NCBI RefSeq assembly: GCF_022921055.1
Contig: NZ_CP095061.1
Coordinates: 4,689,501 to 4,753,500, forward strand
Direction: 5' to 3'
Origin: Hymenobacter volaticus
GTDB lineage: Bacteria > Bacteroidota > Bacteroidia > Cytophagales > Hymenobacteraceae
DNA length: 64,000 nt
Under the pieces are notes generated by a model that did not search any database, was not told the origin of the DNA, and was given only the letters and a program-made list of their open reading frames with translations. Positions 52,801-61,077 of the stretch are shown in pieces. Position 1 is the stretch's first letter, and each line of letters opens with the position of its first letter. A program made the translations under genes and the position numbers.

Positions 52801-52895
52801 GCCTTGTACAACAGGTTGGGGGCCGAGTGGAGGTGGAAAGCACCGTGGATGAAGGCACTACTTTTCGGGTGTACCTACCTACGCTGTCGGCATGA
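49809..52895 (+). CDS. Soluble multi-PAS sensor histidine kinase
   Basis: From the ATG at 49809 (MTDIPDFQLLFDALPTP) the protein has about 1,028 residues. A further 34 upstream codons are open but less likely. Six PAS-like domains are visible, two of them forming a repeated pair (SQVPAYIITLTG / ALPQMAWLSRPQGG, then SQAPACIATLEG / ALPVITFINDPTG). The HisKA helix holds FVYTTSHDLKQPINNMAG, and the ATPase has LVSNALKYAAPGR, VVTDNGIGID and GSGMGLYLVNRL. No membrane segment is present, so it senses an internal signal such as light, redox state or a metabolite. No response regulator is adjacent. Confidence 0.94.
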   Translation: MTDIPDFQLLFDALPTPCLAVHPHDFTVVAANAAGRAVVGLAAPLVGQVAPALFGYETNLAAWETAVNTVYVSTIPYSLPVVLPCSGTHTAEPRCNWHLLLTAVRSAPDSPVRYLLCQLQQHAPTTAVAQPLAVAPALPQDYFRFLSDFIPQLVWITDAAGRHEYVNARWITYTGYSDIDNAAPALWLAMVHPDDRQQIQEQWRHSLDTGEAYEVEFRFRDKYGVFRWFSSKALPQRDASGTIVRWFGTSTDIDNKKRTHQLLEEKDQQLQLILSQVPAYIITLTGSNHVFRYVNERSQQLFNGRIRLGEPAAQMAPELLEQGLIALIDEVYRTGEPHLLHEAPFQHRTSLNDQEELFFNGVLQPLIDGENRIQGILVFGIDVTEQVRAKQRAAKLLEEARHQDREFRQALEALPQMAWLSRPQGGVFYYNQSWFDYTGASFEELRNIGWQKYLHPDDLAATVQDWQVAIEQGATFETEHRWRSHDGQYRWFLARSVPIRRSDGSIQRWVGTNTDIDDQRRIRERLEEKDRQLLEILSQAPACIATLEGPEHRFTFFNDSYTAFVGGRAEVGSRIADLLPELEEQGFIALLDSVYQTGQSYTAFEKLVALQDPVSLKFRQRYVTFTYQPLLDEKLETKGILAFILDVTEQVRNRHKSEVLQAQIRRRDEQVRLMTEALPVITFINDPTGRALYVSPQWYTFTGYDPAATSIDETWRDLLHPEDLPVIQPIYQAALAAGHSWSYEFRLRRHDGQYRWQLSRGVPEFDAAGRVVCWYGTNTDIHEERELRELLQTQNAELIRTNASLDNFVYTTSHDLKQPINNMAGIFQELTRTAYFRDPDAVKLIDMFEQALQQINDTIQDLSELVQVQKQQQYLPTESIALTPLVTEVLASIQFQLAATGAEVTTNFEAMPVVEFVRSNLQSIFYNLVSNALKYAAPGRTPRIRMSSSLQDGQVVLVVTDNGIGIDLVRFRGQLFQLFRRFHDHVEGSGMGLYLVNRLVQQVGGRVEVESTVDEGTTFRVYLPTLSA

Positions 52896-53011
52896 TAGCC
52901 GCCTTTTGAACGTACGGTAGCACGGTAACAGCGGTAGCTCGAACAGCGCTTGCGGGTTCTCCGCTGTGAGTCTGTATTTTGGGCTTCCCAATTTTCACCT
53001 GCTCCACTTCT

Positions 53012-54175
53012 ATGGCATTGCCCACCATTCAGTCTAAATTGCCCGATGTGGGCACTAGCATCTTCTCCGTGATGACGCAGCTCGCGCAGGAATGCGGTGC
53101 CATCAACCTGGCGCAAGGCTTTCCCGACTACGACCCGCCGCTGGAATTGCAAGAGGCGCTGGCTCGCCACGCTACTAGCTCCGGGCACCACCAATACGCC
53201 CCTATGCCCGGCCTGCCTCGTTTGCGCGAAGCCATTGCCCACAAAACAGCGCGTGTCTACCAGGTGCCGGCTCCTGATGCCACCACCGAAATCACCGTAA
53301 CCTGTGGCGCCACCGAAGCCCTGTATGCCGTACTGGCCGCCGTTGTGCATCCCGGCGACGAGGTGCTGGTGCTTGAACCCGCTTATGACCTCTACGGCCC
53401 TGCTATCCGGCTGCAGGGCGGCATACCTATATATGTTCCGCTTAGTGCCCCCACGCTTCAGCCCGACTGGGACCGGGTGAAAGCAGCTCTTACGCCTCGC
53501 ACCCGTTTGGTTATGCTCAACTCGCCCCACAACCCCAGTGGTGCGGTGCTAACTGCCGAAGATTTGGAGGCACTGACAGCTTTGCTAATCGACACCAATA
53601 TCCTAGTGCTCAGCGACGAAGTGTATGAGCACATGGTGTTCGACGGGGTACCGCACCGGAGTGTACTTCAGCATCCAGCGTTGCGCGAGCGAGCTTTTGT
53701 GCTGTCTTCGTTCGGCAAAACCTACCATGCTACCGGCTGGAAAGTGGGTTATTGCGTGGCGCCACCGGCCCTTACCACCGAGTTGCGCCGGGTGCACCAG
53801 TTCCTGACGTTTGCCGTGAGCACCCCTACCCAGCATGCCCTGGCCGACGTGCTCGAAGCCAACCCCACCCACGACCAAGAGCTACCCGCCTTCTACCAAC
53901 CCAAGCGCGACTTATTCCGGGAATTGCTGGCGGAATCGCGCTTCGAGTTGCTGCCCGCAGCAGGAGGCTACTTCCAGCTCGCTCGCTACGCCCGCATCTC
54001 CCCCACCGAGTCTGATGTGGCCTTTGCGCAGCGCCTAACCCGCGAAGCTGGAGTGGCCGTTGTACCCGTCTCGGCTTTCTATCACAACAACCACGACGAC
54101 GGGCTGATCCGGTTTTGTTTTGCCAAACAAGAGCAAACCCTGCGGGCTGCGGCTGCCCGGTTGCGCGAGCTTTAG
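53012..54175 (+). CDS. Class I/II PLP aminotransferase, methionine/kynurenine type
   Basis: From the ATG at 53012 the protein has 387 residues. Conserved features of the YbdL/KAT-like subgroup are seen: INLAQGFPDYDPP at the substrate site, the PLP lysine in SSFGKTYHATGWKVGY (K236), NSPHNPSGAVL and LSDEVYEHMVFDG. It transaminates methionine or glutamine-derived keto acids. The next gene on the same strand encodes an omega-amidase-like nitrilase, a pairing known from the glutamine transaminase/omega-amidase route used with methionine salvage. Confidence 0.92.
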   Translation: MALPTIQSKLPDVGTSIFSVMTQLAQECGAINLAQGFPDYDPPLELQEALARHATSSGHHQYAPMPGLPRLREAIAHKTARVYQVPAPDATTEITVTCGATEALYAVLAAVVHPGDEVLVLEPAYDLYGPAIRLQGGIPIYVPLSAPTLQPDWDRVKAALTPRTRLVMLNSPHNPSGAVLTAEDLEALTALLIDTNILVLSDEVYEHMVFDGVPHRSVLQHPALRERAFVLSSFGKTYHATGWKVGYCVAPPALTTELRRVHQFLTFAVSTPTQHALADVLEANPTHDQELPAFYQPKRDLFRELLAESRFELLPAAGGYFQLARYARISPTESDVAFAQRLTREAGVAVVPVSAFYHNNHDDGLIRFCFAKQEQTLRAAAARLREL

Positions 54176-54380
54176 AACGGCGCTTCTTGAAAGTCAAACA
54201 ATTAGTTGGCCCCACGAACGTTATGCGCTACGGGCTACGAAATAGCGTATCCCAGCTACATAGTTATGTTCTAATGGTCCGGAATTTATTTTCTAAAGTA
54301 TACTATATCTGCTTTTAGCAACCTTATATTTCCCTACTAAGTTATGCCGCCCTCTCTCACCTACCTATTGCCCTACTACC

Positions 54381-55175
54381 GTGTCTGATTTAACTGTTTC
54401 ATTCGTGCAAGCTTCATTGCAGTGGCACGACCCGGCGGCCAACCGCACCGAATTGCATCGGCATATCGACGAGATATCCATTGCCACTGATCTTATTGTA
54501 CTGCCGGAGATGTTCACTACCGGCTTCAGCATGGAAGCGGCTACCCTGGCGGAAACCATGGACGGCCCCACAGTAGCTTGGCTCCGCGATATAGCTGCCG
54601 CCCGCAACGCCGTAATCACGGGTAGTATCATTATCAAAGAGCAAGGCAACTACTACAACCGTCTGCTTTGGGTGCGTCCCGATGGCAGTTTGAGCTATTA
54701 TAATAAACGCCACCTGTTTACCATGGCCAACGAGCACCACACCTATACGGCTGGCTCTGAGCGCCTAGTAGAAGAGTGGCGCGGCTGGCGCATCTGCCCC
54801 CTCGTATGTTACGACTTGCGCTTTCCGGTTTGGAGCCGCAACTCCGCTGTTCAGCCCTACGACCTGTTACTTTACGTAGCCAACTGGCCCGCCGCCCGCC
54901 GTACCGCCTGGATGACCTTGCTCCGCGCCCGCGCCATCGAGAACTTGGCGTACACGATGGGGGTGAATTGCGTCGGCATCGACGGCAATAGCCTCGCCTA
55001 CGCCGGCGACTCGGCCCTGCTCGATATGCGCGGCGAATATCTGGTGGAGGTAGGCAACCAGGAAACGGGCATCACCCGCGCCCTGCGCCGCGCCGATCTG
55101 GAAGCCTTCCGCGAACGGTTCCCCGCCCTCCAAGACGCTGATACCTTCGAGCTAACGCAGTTGGTGGCTAAGTAA
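54381..55175 (+). CDS. Nitrilase-superfamily amidohydrolase, omega-amidase (YafV)-like
   Basis: This 264-residue protein starts with GTG at 54381. The nitrilase catalytic triad is visible: E43 (IVLPEMFTTGFSM), K109 (SYYNKRHLF) and C143 (ICPLVCYDLRFPV). FTTGFSM and the VCYDLRFP motif are typical of YafV/omega-amidase proteins, which hydrolyse alpha-ketoglutaramate or ketosuccinamate. It follows the aminotransferase by about 200 bases on the same strand. Confidence 0.9.
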   Translation: MSDLTVSFVQASLQWHDPAANRTELHRHIDEISIATDLIVLPEMFTTGFSMEAATLAETMDGPTVAWLRDIAAARNAVITGSIIIKEQGNYYNRLLWVRPDGSLSYYNKRHLFTMANEHHTYTAGSERLVEEWRGWRICPLVCYDLRFPVWSRNSAVQPYDLLLYVANWPAARRTAWMTLLRARAIENLAYTMGVNCVGIDGNSLAYAGDSALLDMRGEYLVEVGNQETGITRALRRADLEAFRERFPALQDADTFELTQLVAK

Positions 55176-55231
55176 AGAGAGTAAGCACTAGTCGGACTGC
55201 GCAAAATTCCTGTTTAAGAGCATTGCCCTCA

Positions 55232-55274
55232 CAAACAAGCCCTTGATGCTCATAAGGCATCAAGGGCTTGTTTG
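55232..55274. terminator. Perfect 18-bp hairpin, bidirectional terminator
   Basis: Arms 55232-55249 and 55257-55274 are exact complements with a seven-base loop and A/T-rich outer ends. It sits between the convergent amidase and FG-GAP genes. Confidence 0.87.
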
Positions 55275-55329
55275 ATTGATAGGCTAGCCGTTTGCGGAGG
55301 AAACCAGAATTCCTTAGCCAATCAATTTA

Positions 55330-57603
55330 CTATTTCACCATCAGTCGCTGGACACCTAGTTGGCCATCAGTGGTTTCGCAGCGCACCATGTAGAGGCCAG
55401 CAGCTAAACCGCGTAAGTCTATGTCGTGACGTCGAGCGGGAGTAGCAACAGTGCGCACAGTGCGGCCCGTAAGGTCGAGTAGGGTTAAACGTACGGGACG
55501 AGCAGCTTCTACCGTAGTGCTAGTGGCCGCGGGGTTTGGATAAAGCGTAAGCGGGAGGCTTTGAGTTGCTGCTCCGGCGGTACTCAGCACTTGATTGCGT
55601 GGAGCAGCGGCCAACACGCCCCCGCTCTCCATACCGATGAATAGTTCCAAACCACCGTCGCCGTTCACATCGTTGGCGGCCAGGGTGAAGTGATTTAGGT
55701 CGCGGACACCAAGTTGGGCATTGTCGTAGGTGCCGCGGGCGGTATTGTAAAACAAATTGGTACGGTCGAGGAACACGCTGCTTTGCGCGCGCAGGTTGCT
55801 GAATAGCCGTATAGCCCCCGATGCATCTACCGTAAGCAAATCCGGCGCGCCATCCCTATCGAAGTCGGCTACCAGCGGGTACAGATTGACGGGGCGTGTA
55901 TTACCCGCCGCTCGAATCTGGCCATAGTCGGTGTTGGCAACATCGAAAGCTGTTTCGAGCGTACTACTGCCGTTGTTGCGGTAGTAGCGCAAGCTCTGAC
56001 CAGTCGAGTTGGAATTGGTACTGTACAGCAGGTCCACGTACCCATCGTTGTCCACATCAAAGAAGGAGGCCGCGTCGTCTTGGTTGTTGGGCACATTGCT
56101 GATGGTTCGCATCGTGGCCGTATTAAAGCTCGGCGCTTGGCTAGCACTGGCTTGGTTGAGGTAGAAACCAAGAAAACTACGCCGCCCTACGGCATAGTAG
56201 CCCGTGCAAGCAAAATCCAGGGCACCGTCGCGGTTGAGGTCTACAATGACGGGGCGCAGCAACCCAAACTTCTTGGTTGACAGGTTCAAGTAATCCGTCG
56301 TGACGAGTTTGTAAATGGCGCGAGAGGCCGTACCCACATTGCGGTAGTACGTTACGGTAGCCACAAATAAATTGCCGGGTGCGTCGCGGCGCGAGCCAGC
56401 TACCAGCATATCCTTGAGCCCATCGGCATCTACATCCAAAAAGGCGGGGGCAGCCTGCGAACTAGCTTCTATCATATCGCGCTGCAAGAAGTCCTGCTGC
56501 CGAAACTGAAAGTTAGGAGCGGCTCCCGTTCCGGCATTCTCGTAGTACCACACCGAACGGCGGGTTTCAACGGTATCTAAGTTGTCAAACAGGTTGGGCG
56601 CAGCCAGTAAGTCAGGCCGCCCATCGAAGTTCACATCCAGGTTGTAAGCCGCCGGAAAGTTGGTGATGCGCACTGGGGTAGTACCCGTCGGGAAACTGCT
56701 GTTGAGGCTGCTATTTGTCATAACCTCCTGCTGCGGCGTACCTTGGTTGGTGATGGCCACCAGTTCAGGGCAATAGTCGCGGCCTACCAACAGGTCTTTG
56801 TCGCCATCCGCATCCAAGTCGATGGCCAATAAATTGCTGCCTGATGAGTGCTGCACGCTCCCTGGCCGGCACAAGGTAGTAGCAGAGAAGCTATACGAAC
56901 CGCAGGCGCTTAGGCAAGACTGAATATTGCCCCAGCTTTCGGTTACGAGTCGGAATTGAAGTCCGCCGCACGCCCCCGTACTGATGTTCTGGTAGTAGGT
57001 GACGAATTTATCGTTGGCCCAATCGTAGATGAGCATGTCAAGCCGCCCGTCGCCGTTGACGTCCTCAATGGTGGGCATATTGACGCCGGTGTTGATGTTG
57101 ACGGGTGTATTGCCAACAACCGCTGTTAGGAGCGAGGTGGTCAGCTGAAACGTAGGCAGGCCACCGGCACCGGCCACGTTTCGGTAGACCTGAATATCTA
57201 CTTCGCTGTTGCCGTTGGTGAACAAGTCGGGCCGACCGTCGCAGTCGTAGTCGCGCAATAGGGCCCAGTTGTGTATACCCGCTGGGAAAAGCGTTTCGTA
57301 GTCGGGAGCGTATTGCCATTGCCGGCCACCCCCAGCAGCGGCCACGTTCAGATACGTTAGTACCCGACGCAGGCGCCGGTCGAAAATGAAGAGGTCCTGC
57401 TGCCCGTCGGCGTTCAAATCGATACCCGAAAACTGGGGCGAGTCGAGGCCACCGGCCCAGGCATTACGCAGGGTATCGGTGCCTTGCACTACTTTTGCCA
57501 CCGACCGCAATTCGAAACCAAACGCTGTAGATTGCGCCACCGCCGGGCGACTGGTTAGCCAAGTGCCCAGCACAAAAAGCAAAAGAATAAAGCGTAAGGT
57601 CAT
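55330..57603 (-). CDS. Secreted FG-GAP/VCBS repeat protein with T9SS sorting domain
   Basis: From the ATG at 57603 the protein has about 757 residues and begins with the signal peptide MTLRFILLLFVLGTWLTSR. Many FG-GAP repeats with Ca-binding DxDxDG loops run through it (LNADGQQDLFIFD, VNGDGRLDMLIYD, DVDADGLKDMLVAG, DFDRDGAPDLLTVD), suggesting an integrin-like propeller. It ends in a T9SS type A domain (LYPNPAATSTTVEAARPV to RLMVK). It should be exported by the T9SS and held at the surface for adhesion or binding. It is divergent from murF. Confidence 0.92.
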   Translation of the reverse strand: MTLRFILLLFVLGTWLTSRPAVAQSTAFGFELRSVAKVVQGTDTLRNAWAGGLDSPQFSGIDLNADGQQDLFIFDRRLRRVLTYLNVAAAGGGRQWQYAPDYETLFPAGIHNWALLRDYDCDGRPDLFTNGNSEVDIQVYRNVAGAGGLPTFQLTTSLLTAVVGNTPVNINTGVNMPTIEDVNGDGRLDMLIYDWANDKFVTYYQNISTGACGGLQFRLVTESWGNIQSCLSACGSYSFSATTLCRPGSVQHSSGSNLLAIDLDADGDKDLLVGRDYCPELVAITNQGTPQQEVMTNSSLNSSFPTGTTPVRITNFPAAYNLDVNFDGRPDLLAAPNLFDNLDTVETRRSVWYYENAGTGAAPNFQFRQQDFLQRDMIEASSQAAPAFLDVDADGLKDMLVAGSRRDAPGNLFVATVTYYRNVGTASRAIYKLVTTDYLNLSTKKFGLLRPVIVDLNRDGALDFACTGYYAVGRRSFLGFYLNQASASQAPSFNTATMRTISNVPNNQDDAASFFDVDNDGYVDLLYSTNSNSTGQSLRYYRNNGSSTLETAFDVANTDYGQIRAAGNTRPVNLYPLVADFDRDGAPDLLTVDASGAIRLFSNLRAQSSVFLDRTNLFYNTARGTYDNAQLGVRDLNHFTLAANDVNGDGGLELFIGMESGGVLAAAPRNQVLSTAGAATQSLPLTLYPNPAATSTTVEAARPVRLTLLDLTGRTVRTVATPARRHDIDLRGLAAGLYMVRCETTDGQLGVQRLMVK

Positions 57604-57662
57604 AAGCGGCAGGTTCTTTTCAGGATAACACTCCAATTTAGCTTTAAGTTACGTCAACAATC

Positions 57663-58973
57663 ATGCAGGATATAGCGGCCCTCTACGACCAATTCCGCGC
57701 TTGTGCTTCGGTCAGCACCGACTCGCGGCAGGCCCAGACCGATACGCTGTTCTTCGCCCTGAACGGCCCCACCTTTCGTGGGGCCGACTTCGCCCCGCAA
57801 GCGCTGGAGCGAGGAGCCCGCCACGCCGTAGTCGACGATGCCGCTCTGGCAACTCAGTACCCTAGCCAGTACACCTACGCACCCGACCCTTTGCGTACCC
57901 TTCAAGACCTAGCCCGTTACCATCGGCGGCAGTTATCTATTCCGGTGTTGGGCATCACGGGCTCAAATGGTAAAACCACAACGAAAGAACTGGTATACGC
58001 CGTATTGAGCCGGCGCCTGCGCGTGCAATACACCCGCGGCAACCTCAACAACCACATTGGCGTGCCACTCACTTTGCTAAGCATCCGGCCCGACGAGCAT
58101 GAACTGGCCATAGTGGAAATGGGCGCTAACCACCAAGGAGAAATCGAGTTGCTTAGCAACATTGCCGAACCTACTCATGGCTTGATTACCAACATTGGCA
58201 AGGCCCACTTAGAGGGATTTGGTGGGCAGGAAGGAATTGCAAAAGGCAAGGCCGAGTTGTTCCGCTTCCTAGCCACAACAAACGGCACCGCCTTCGTCAA
58301 TACTCTGGATGCCCGACTAGTAGAGCTAGGCGTTATCGTACCGAACCGCGTAACCTACCCCGGCGCTAACGATACGTACCCAACCACTTTAGTTAGCCCC
58401 ATCCCCAATGTAACGCTCCGCCTCACCGATGGCACCCAGGTTGAAGCGCGCATTACCGGCGACTACAACTTCCCGAATCTAGCCGCCGCCGCCGCTGTAG
58501 GGCAATACTTTGGAGTGCCAACCGCCGACATTGCCGACGCCTTGTCCTCATATGAGCCGACCAACAACCGTTCGCAGCTTATTCAAACAGGTCGCAACGA
58601 GGTATTGCTTGATGCGTACAATGCAAATCCAAGCAGCATGAGTGCCGCTTTACGCAGCTTTGCCGTCCGCCCTTCCACCGACAAGGCCGCCAAGGTGGTG
58701 GTTTTGGGCGACATGTTTGAACTTGGAGAGGAAAGTGCCGCCGAGCACACTGCCTTAGGCAACTTACTGGCCGAGCTTACTTTCAACGAGACGGTACTGA
58801 TAGGTCCAGAAATGGCACATGCGCATACTACCTGCGGAGGCAGCCACAACCATTACTTCGCTACGAAAGCAGAAGCTGCCACTTGGCTACAAAGCCGGGC
58901 TTTACAAAATCGTCAGATTCTCATCAAAGGCTCCCGCGGCATGGGCTTGGAAACCTTATTAGAGTTTGTTTAA
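57663..58973 (+). CDS. murF: UDP-N-acetylmuramoyl-tripeptide--D-alanyl-D-alanine ligase
   Basis: This 436-residue Mur ligase has the normal length. It has the ATP loop GITGSNGKTTTKELV, VEMGANHQGEIELL and IGKAHLEGFGG typical of MurF, and a C-terminal domain starting near LLDAYNANPSSM and VVLGDMFELGEES. It adds D-Ala-D-Ala to the UDP-MurNAc-tripeptide, the last cytoplasmic peptide step of peptidoglycan synthesis. It is not in a dcw cluster here and is followed by an unusual long hairpin. Confidence 0.96.
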   Translation: MQDIAALYDQFRACASVSTDSRQAQTDTLFFALNGPTFRGADFAPQALERGARHAVVDDAALATQYPSQYTYAPDPLRTLQDLARYHRRQLSIPVLGITGSNGKTTTKELVYAVLSRRLRVQYTRGNLNNHIGVPLTLLSIRPDEHELAIVEMGANHQGEIELLSNIAEPTHGLITNIGKAHLEGFGGQEGIAKGKAELFRFLATTNGTAFVNTLDARLVELGVIVPNRVTYPGANDTYPTTLVSPIPNVTLRLTDGTQVEARITGDYNFPNLAAAAAVGQYFGVPTADIADALSSYEPTNNRSQLIQTGRNEVLLDAYNANPSSMSAALRSFAVRPSTDKAAKVVVLGDMFELGEESAAEHTALGNLLAELTFNETVLIGPEMAHAHTTCGGSHNHYFATKAEAATWLQSRALQNRQILIKGSRGMGLETLLEFV

Positions 58974-58997
58974 ATTAAAAAAGAACCAAACTAAACA

Positions 58998-59065
58998 GCA
59001 GACGCTACATAAAACACAGAAGGCTTGCTACTTGGCAAGCCTTCTGTGTTTTATGTAGCGTCTGC
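58998..59065. terminator. Perfect 31-bp inverted repeat, terminator
   Basis: Arms 58998-59028 and 59035-59065 are exact complements with a six-base loop. It sits between the convergent murF and rfbC genes and can end both transcripts. The arm length and perfection are unusual. Confidence 0.85.
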
Positions 59066-59115
59066 CCAACCAAAGCAAACCTTGCCTATTCCTTTTGCAG
59101 ACAGCGCAGTCCGCT

Positions 59116-59657
59116 TTAGAAAGGACTCTCGAATCCTTCCAGCGAGGGTAGTATCTGGTCTTTATCAGATACGGTCGGCGAGTCTATACCCCAATCGATT
59201 TTAAGTGTAGGATCGTCCCAACGAAGGCCACCTTCAGCACTTGGCTGATAATAGTCCGAGCATTTATATAGAAATAGGGTATTGTCCTCAAGGGCGACGA
59301 AACCGTGCGCAAAACCGATAGGCACATAAAGGGTGTTATAGCGATGCGCATTTAACTCTACCACTAAATGCTGCCCGTAAGTAGTTGATTCGCGGCGCAA
59401 GTCGACAATAACATCGAGGGCACGGCCCTGAGCTACCCGTACTAGCTTAGCTTGCGCATGTGGTGGCCGCTGGAAATGTAAACCTCGAAGGACGCCACAT
59501 GCCGAACTCGACTGGTTATCTTGCACCCACTCATGGCTGACACCTGCCTGCTCGAAAACCCGAGCGCTAAATGATTCGAAGAAAGCTCCACGAGCGTCGC
59601 CAAAGACGCGGGGGTAAATTCAACGACACCGGCCAGGGCGTGCTGCTTAATTTCCAT
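59116..59657 (-). CDS. rfbC: dTDP-4-dehydrorhamnose 3,5-epimerase (one suspected frameshift)
   Basis: Adding one base to the GGGGG run at 59610-59614 joins two ORFs into about 180 residues, the family length. The restored N-terminus reads VVEFTPRVFGDARGAFFESF. The active-site region GVLRGLHFQRPPHAQAKLV, the segment TLYVPIGFAHGFVALED and YKCSDYYQP are present. It epimerises dTDP-4-keto-6-deoxyglucose towards dTDP-L-rhamnose or related sugars for surface polysaccharides. It follows a glycosyltransferase gene by 67 bases on the same strand. RfbA, RfbB and RfbD are outside the window. Confidence 0.94.
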
Positions 59658-59724
59658 GTCGAATGATTGGTAATTCTGATTTCTTTAACCGTATTCAGGG
59701 ACAAGTTAGCTTGTTTGCTTGTTC

Positions 59725-60844
59725 CTAGCGGCGCTTAGTAGCTATTGAAGCTACTTCAGTTAAGTATTTGTCGAGTACAATCTGCTCATCAAACTTGGAC
59801 TCGGCAAGGTGACGACCAGCGCGGCCCATGGCTTCTAGCTCGGCATTGGGCAGCTCGAGAATACGCAGCATTTTGGCGGCTAAGTCAGGTGCATTGCGCA
59901 CTTCGCAGAGCAAGCCATTCTGGCCATCTTCTACGGTTTCACGGCAGCCCGGCACGTTGGTCGTGACGATGGGCTTGCCCATAGCGGCAGCTTCGAGCAG
60001 GGTTTTAGGCGTGCCTTCGCGGTAGGAAGGCAACACCACACAGTCGGCTTGGCGGATGTGGGCGGCTACGTCGTCGGTGGTGCCTAAGTACTCGATATTA
60101 CCGGCCGTGAGCCACTGCTCGAACAATGCCCGCTTCACTCCCACTCCCCCGACTCATCGATGCCCCTAACAGTTGCACCCGCGTGCCAGATACTGCTTCC
60201 CGTACCAGCCGAGCAGCTTCGAAATACTCTTCTACTCCTTTCTCGTAAAGCACGCGCGCTATCATGAGAAACACGAAAGGCTGCTGACGCTGAAATTCAG
60301 CGGCCGGCCGGAAACGATTCGTATCAACCCCAGAACCAGGTAGCACGTCCGTTATTTCTTTGCGCACCAGCCCATGCTGCAGAAACAGCGCTTGGTCGTC
60401 GCCGTTCTGGAAAAATACTTTGCGCGGAAACCGGAAGGCGTAGCGGTAAAGCTGCAAAGCAACCTTACTCACGAAGTTGGGCACCAGAAACACCGTCCCC
60501 AAACCCGACACGTTGTTAATGCTCGGAATGCCAGCCAATCGAGCAGCCAATGCGCCGTAGATGTTGGGCTTGATGGTATAATGGAGCACCACATCGGGCC
60601 GCTCTCGCCGATAGATACCATAGAAACGACGAGTTAATTGAGCATCCTTTATGGGGTTAGTGCCCTTATTTTCCATCAGAATCGGGACATAGCGGCACCC
60701 AAGCTCGGTTTGCAGGCGTTCGGAATAAGCATCAGGGGGCGCAATAGCTATTACCTCGTGGCCAGCAGCCTGTAAGGCTTTCACCAAGCTGCGCCGAAAA
60801 TTCCAGATATTCCAAGAGGTATTTATAACAATGGCAACGCGCAC
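59725..60844 (-). CDS. Glycosyltransferase family 4 protein (two suspected frameshifts)
   Basis: Two ORFs and a short middle frame join when bases are added at CCCC 60163-60166 and CCCCC 60146-60150. The restored linker reads LLGGIDESGGVGVKRALFE, and the total is about 373 residues. A GTG start at 60844 (VRVAIVINTSWNIWNF) gives a normal GT-B N-terminus, while the 74 upstream codons look non-coding. Features include HYTIKPNIYGALAA, FLMIARVLYEKGVEEYFEAA and REGTPKTLLEAAAMGKP. It resembles GalNAc/bacillosamine-type transferases of surface glycans. It is probably in an operon with rfbC. Confidence 0.88.
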
Positions 60845-61026
60845 GGACAGTAAAACAGTGAGATGGAGAAATAGTAATGTAGGATTCTGAAGAGCAAAGA
60901 TAGGGCCCTCTGGAAAGTAAGAGCCCTGCACACGCCTAAGTACCTCTGCTAGTTGCTGCCTGTGGCGAATAGAAGTCCTTCTATTACTGCCAATAAATTC
61001 GACCCGCGACACGCTTTTTCGGGCGT

Positions 61027-61034
61027 TACCTTTG
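61027..61034 (+). promoter_or_regulatory. Candidate -7 element for the membrane cytochrome gene
   Basis: TACCTTTG fits TAnnTTTG and is 44 bases before the annotated start. No clear -33 TTG is seen at the usual spacing. Confidence 0.28.
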
Positions 61035-61077
61035 TTGAGTACTTCAAAGACTTCGTATCTCACCACTCACCACCCCA

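Noticed and set aside
4770..60166. Phase variation or programmed frameshifting at G/C runs
   Set aside because: The runs are short (3-6), occur in housekeeping genes such as rfbC, msrA and sprA, and all deviate in the same direction. Sequence error is simpler.
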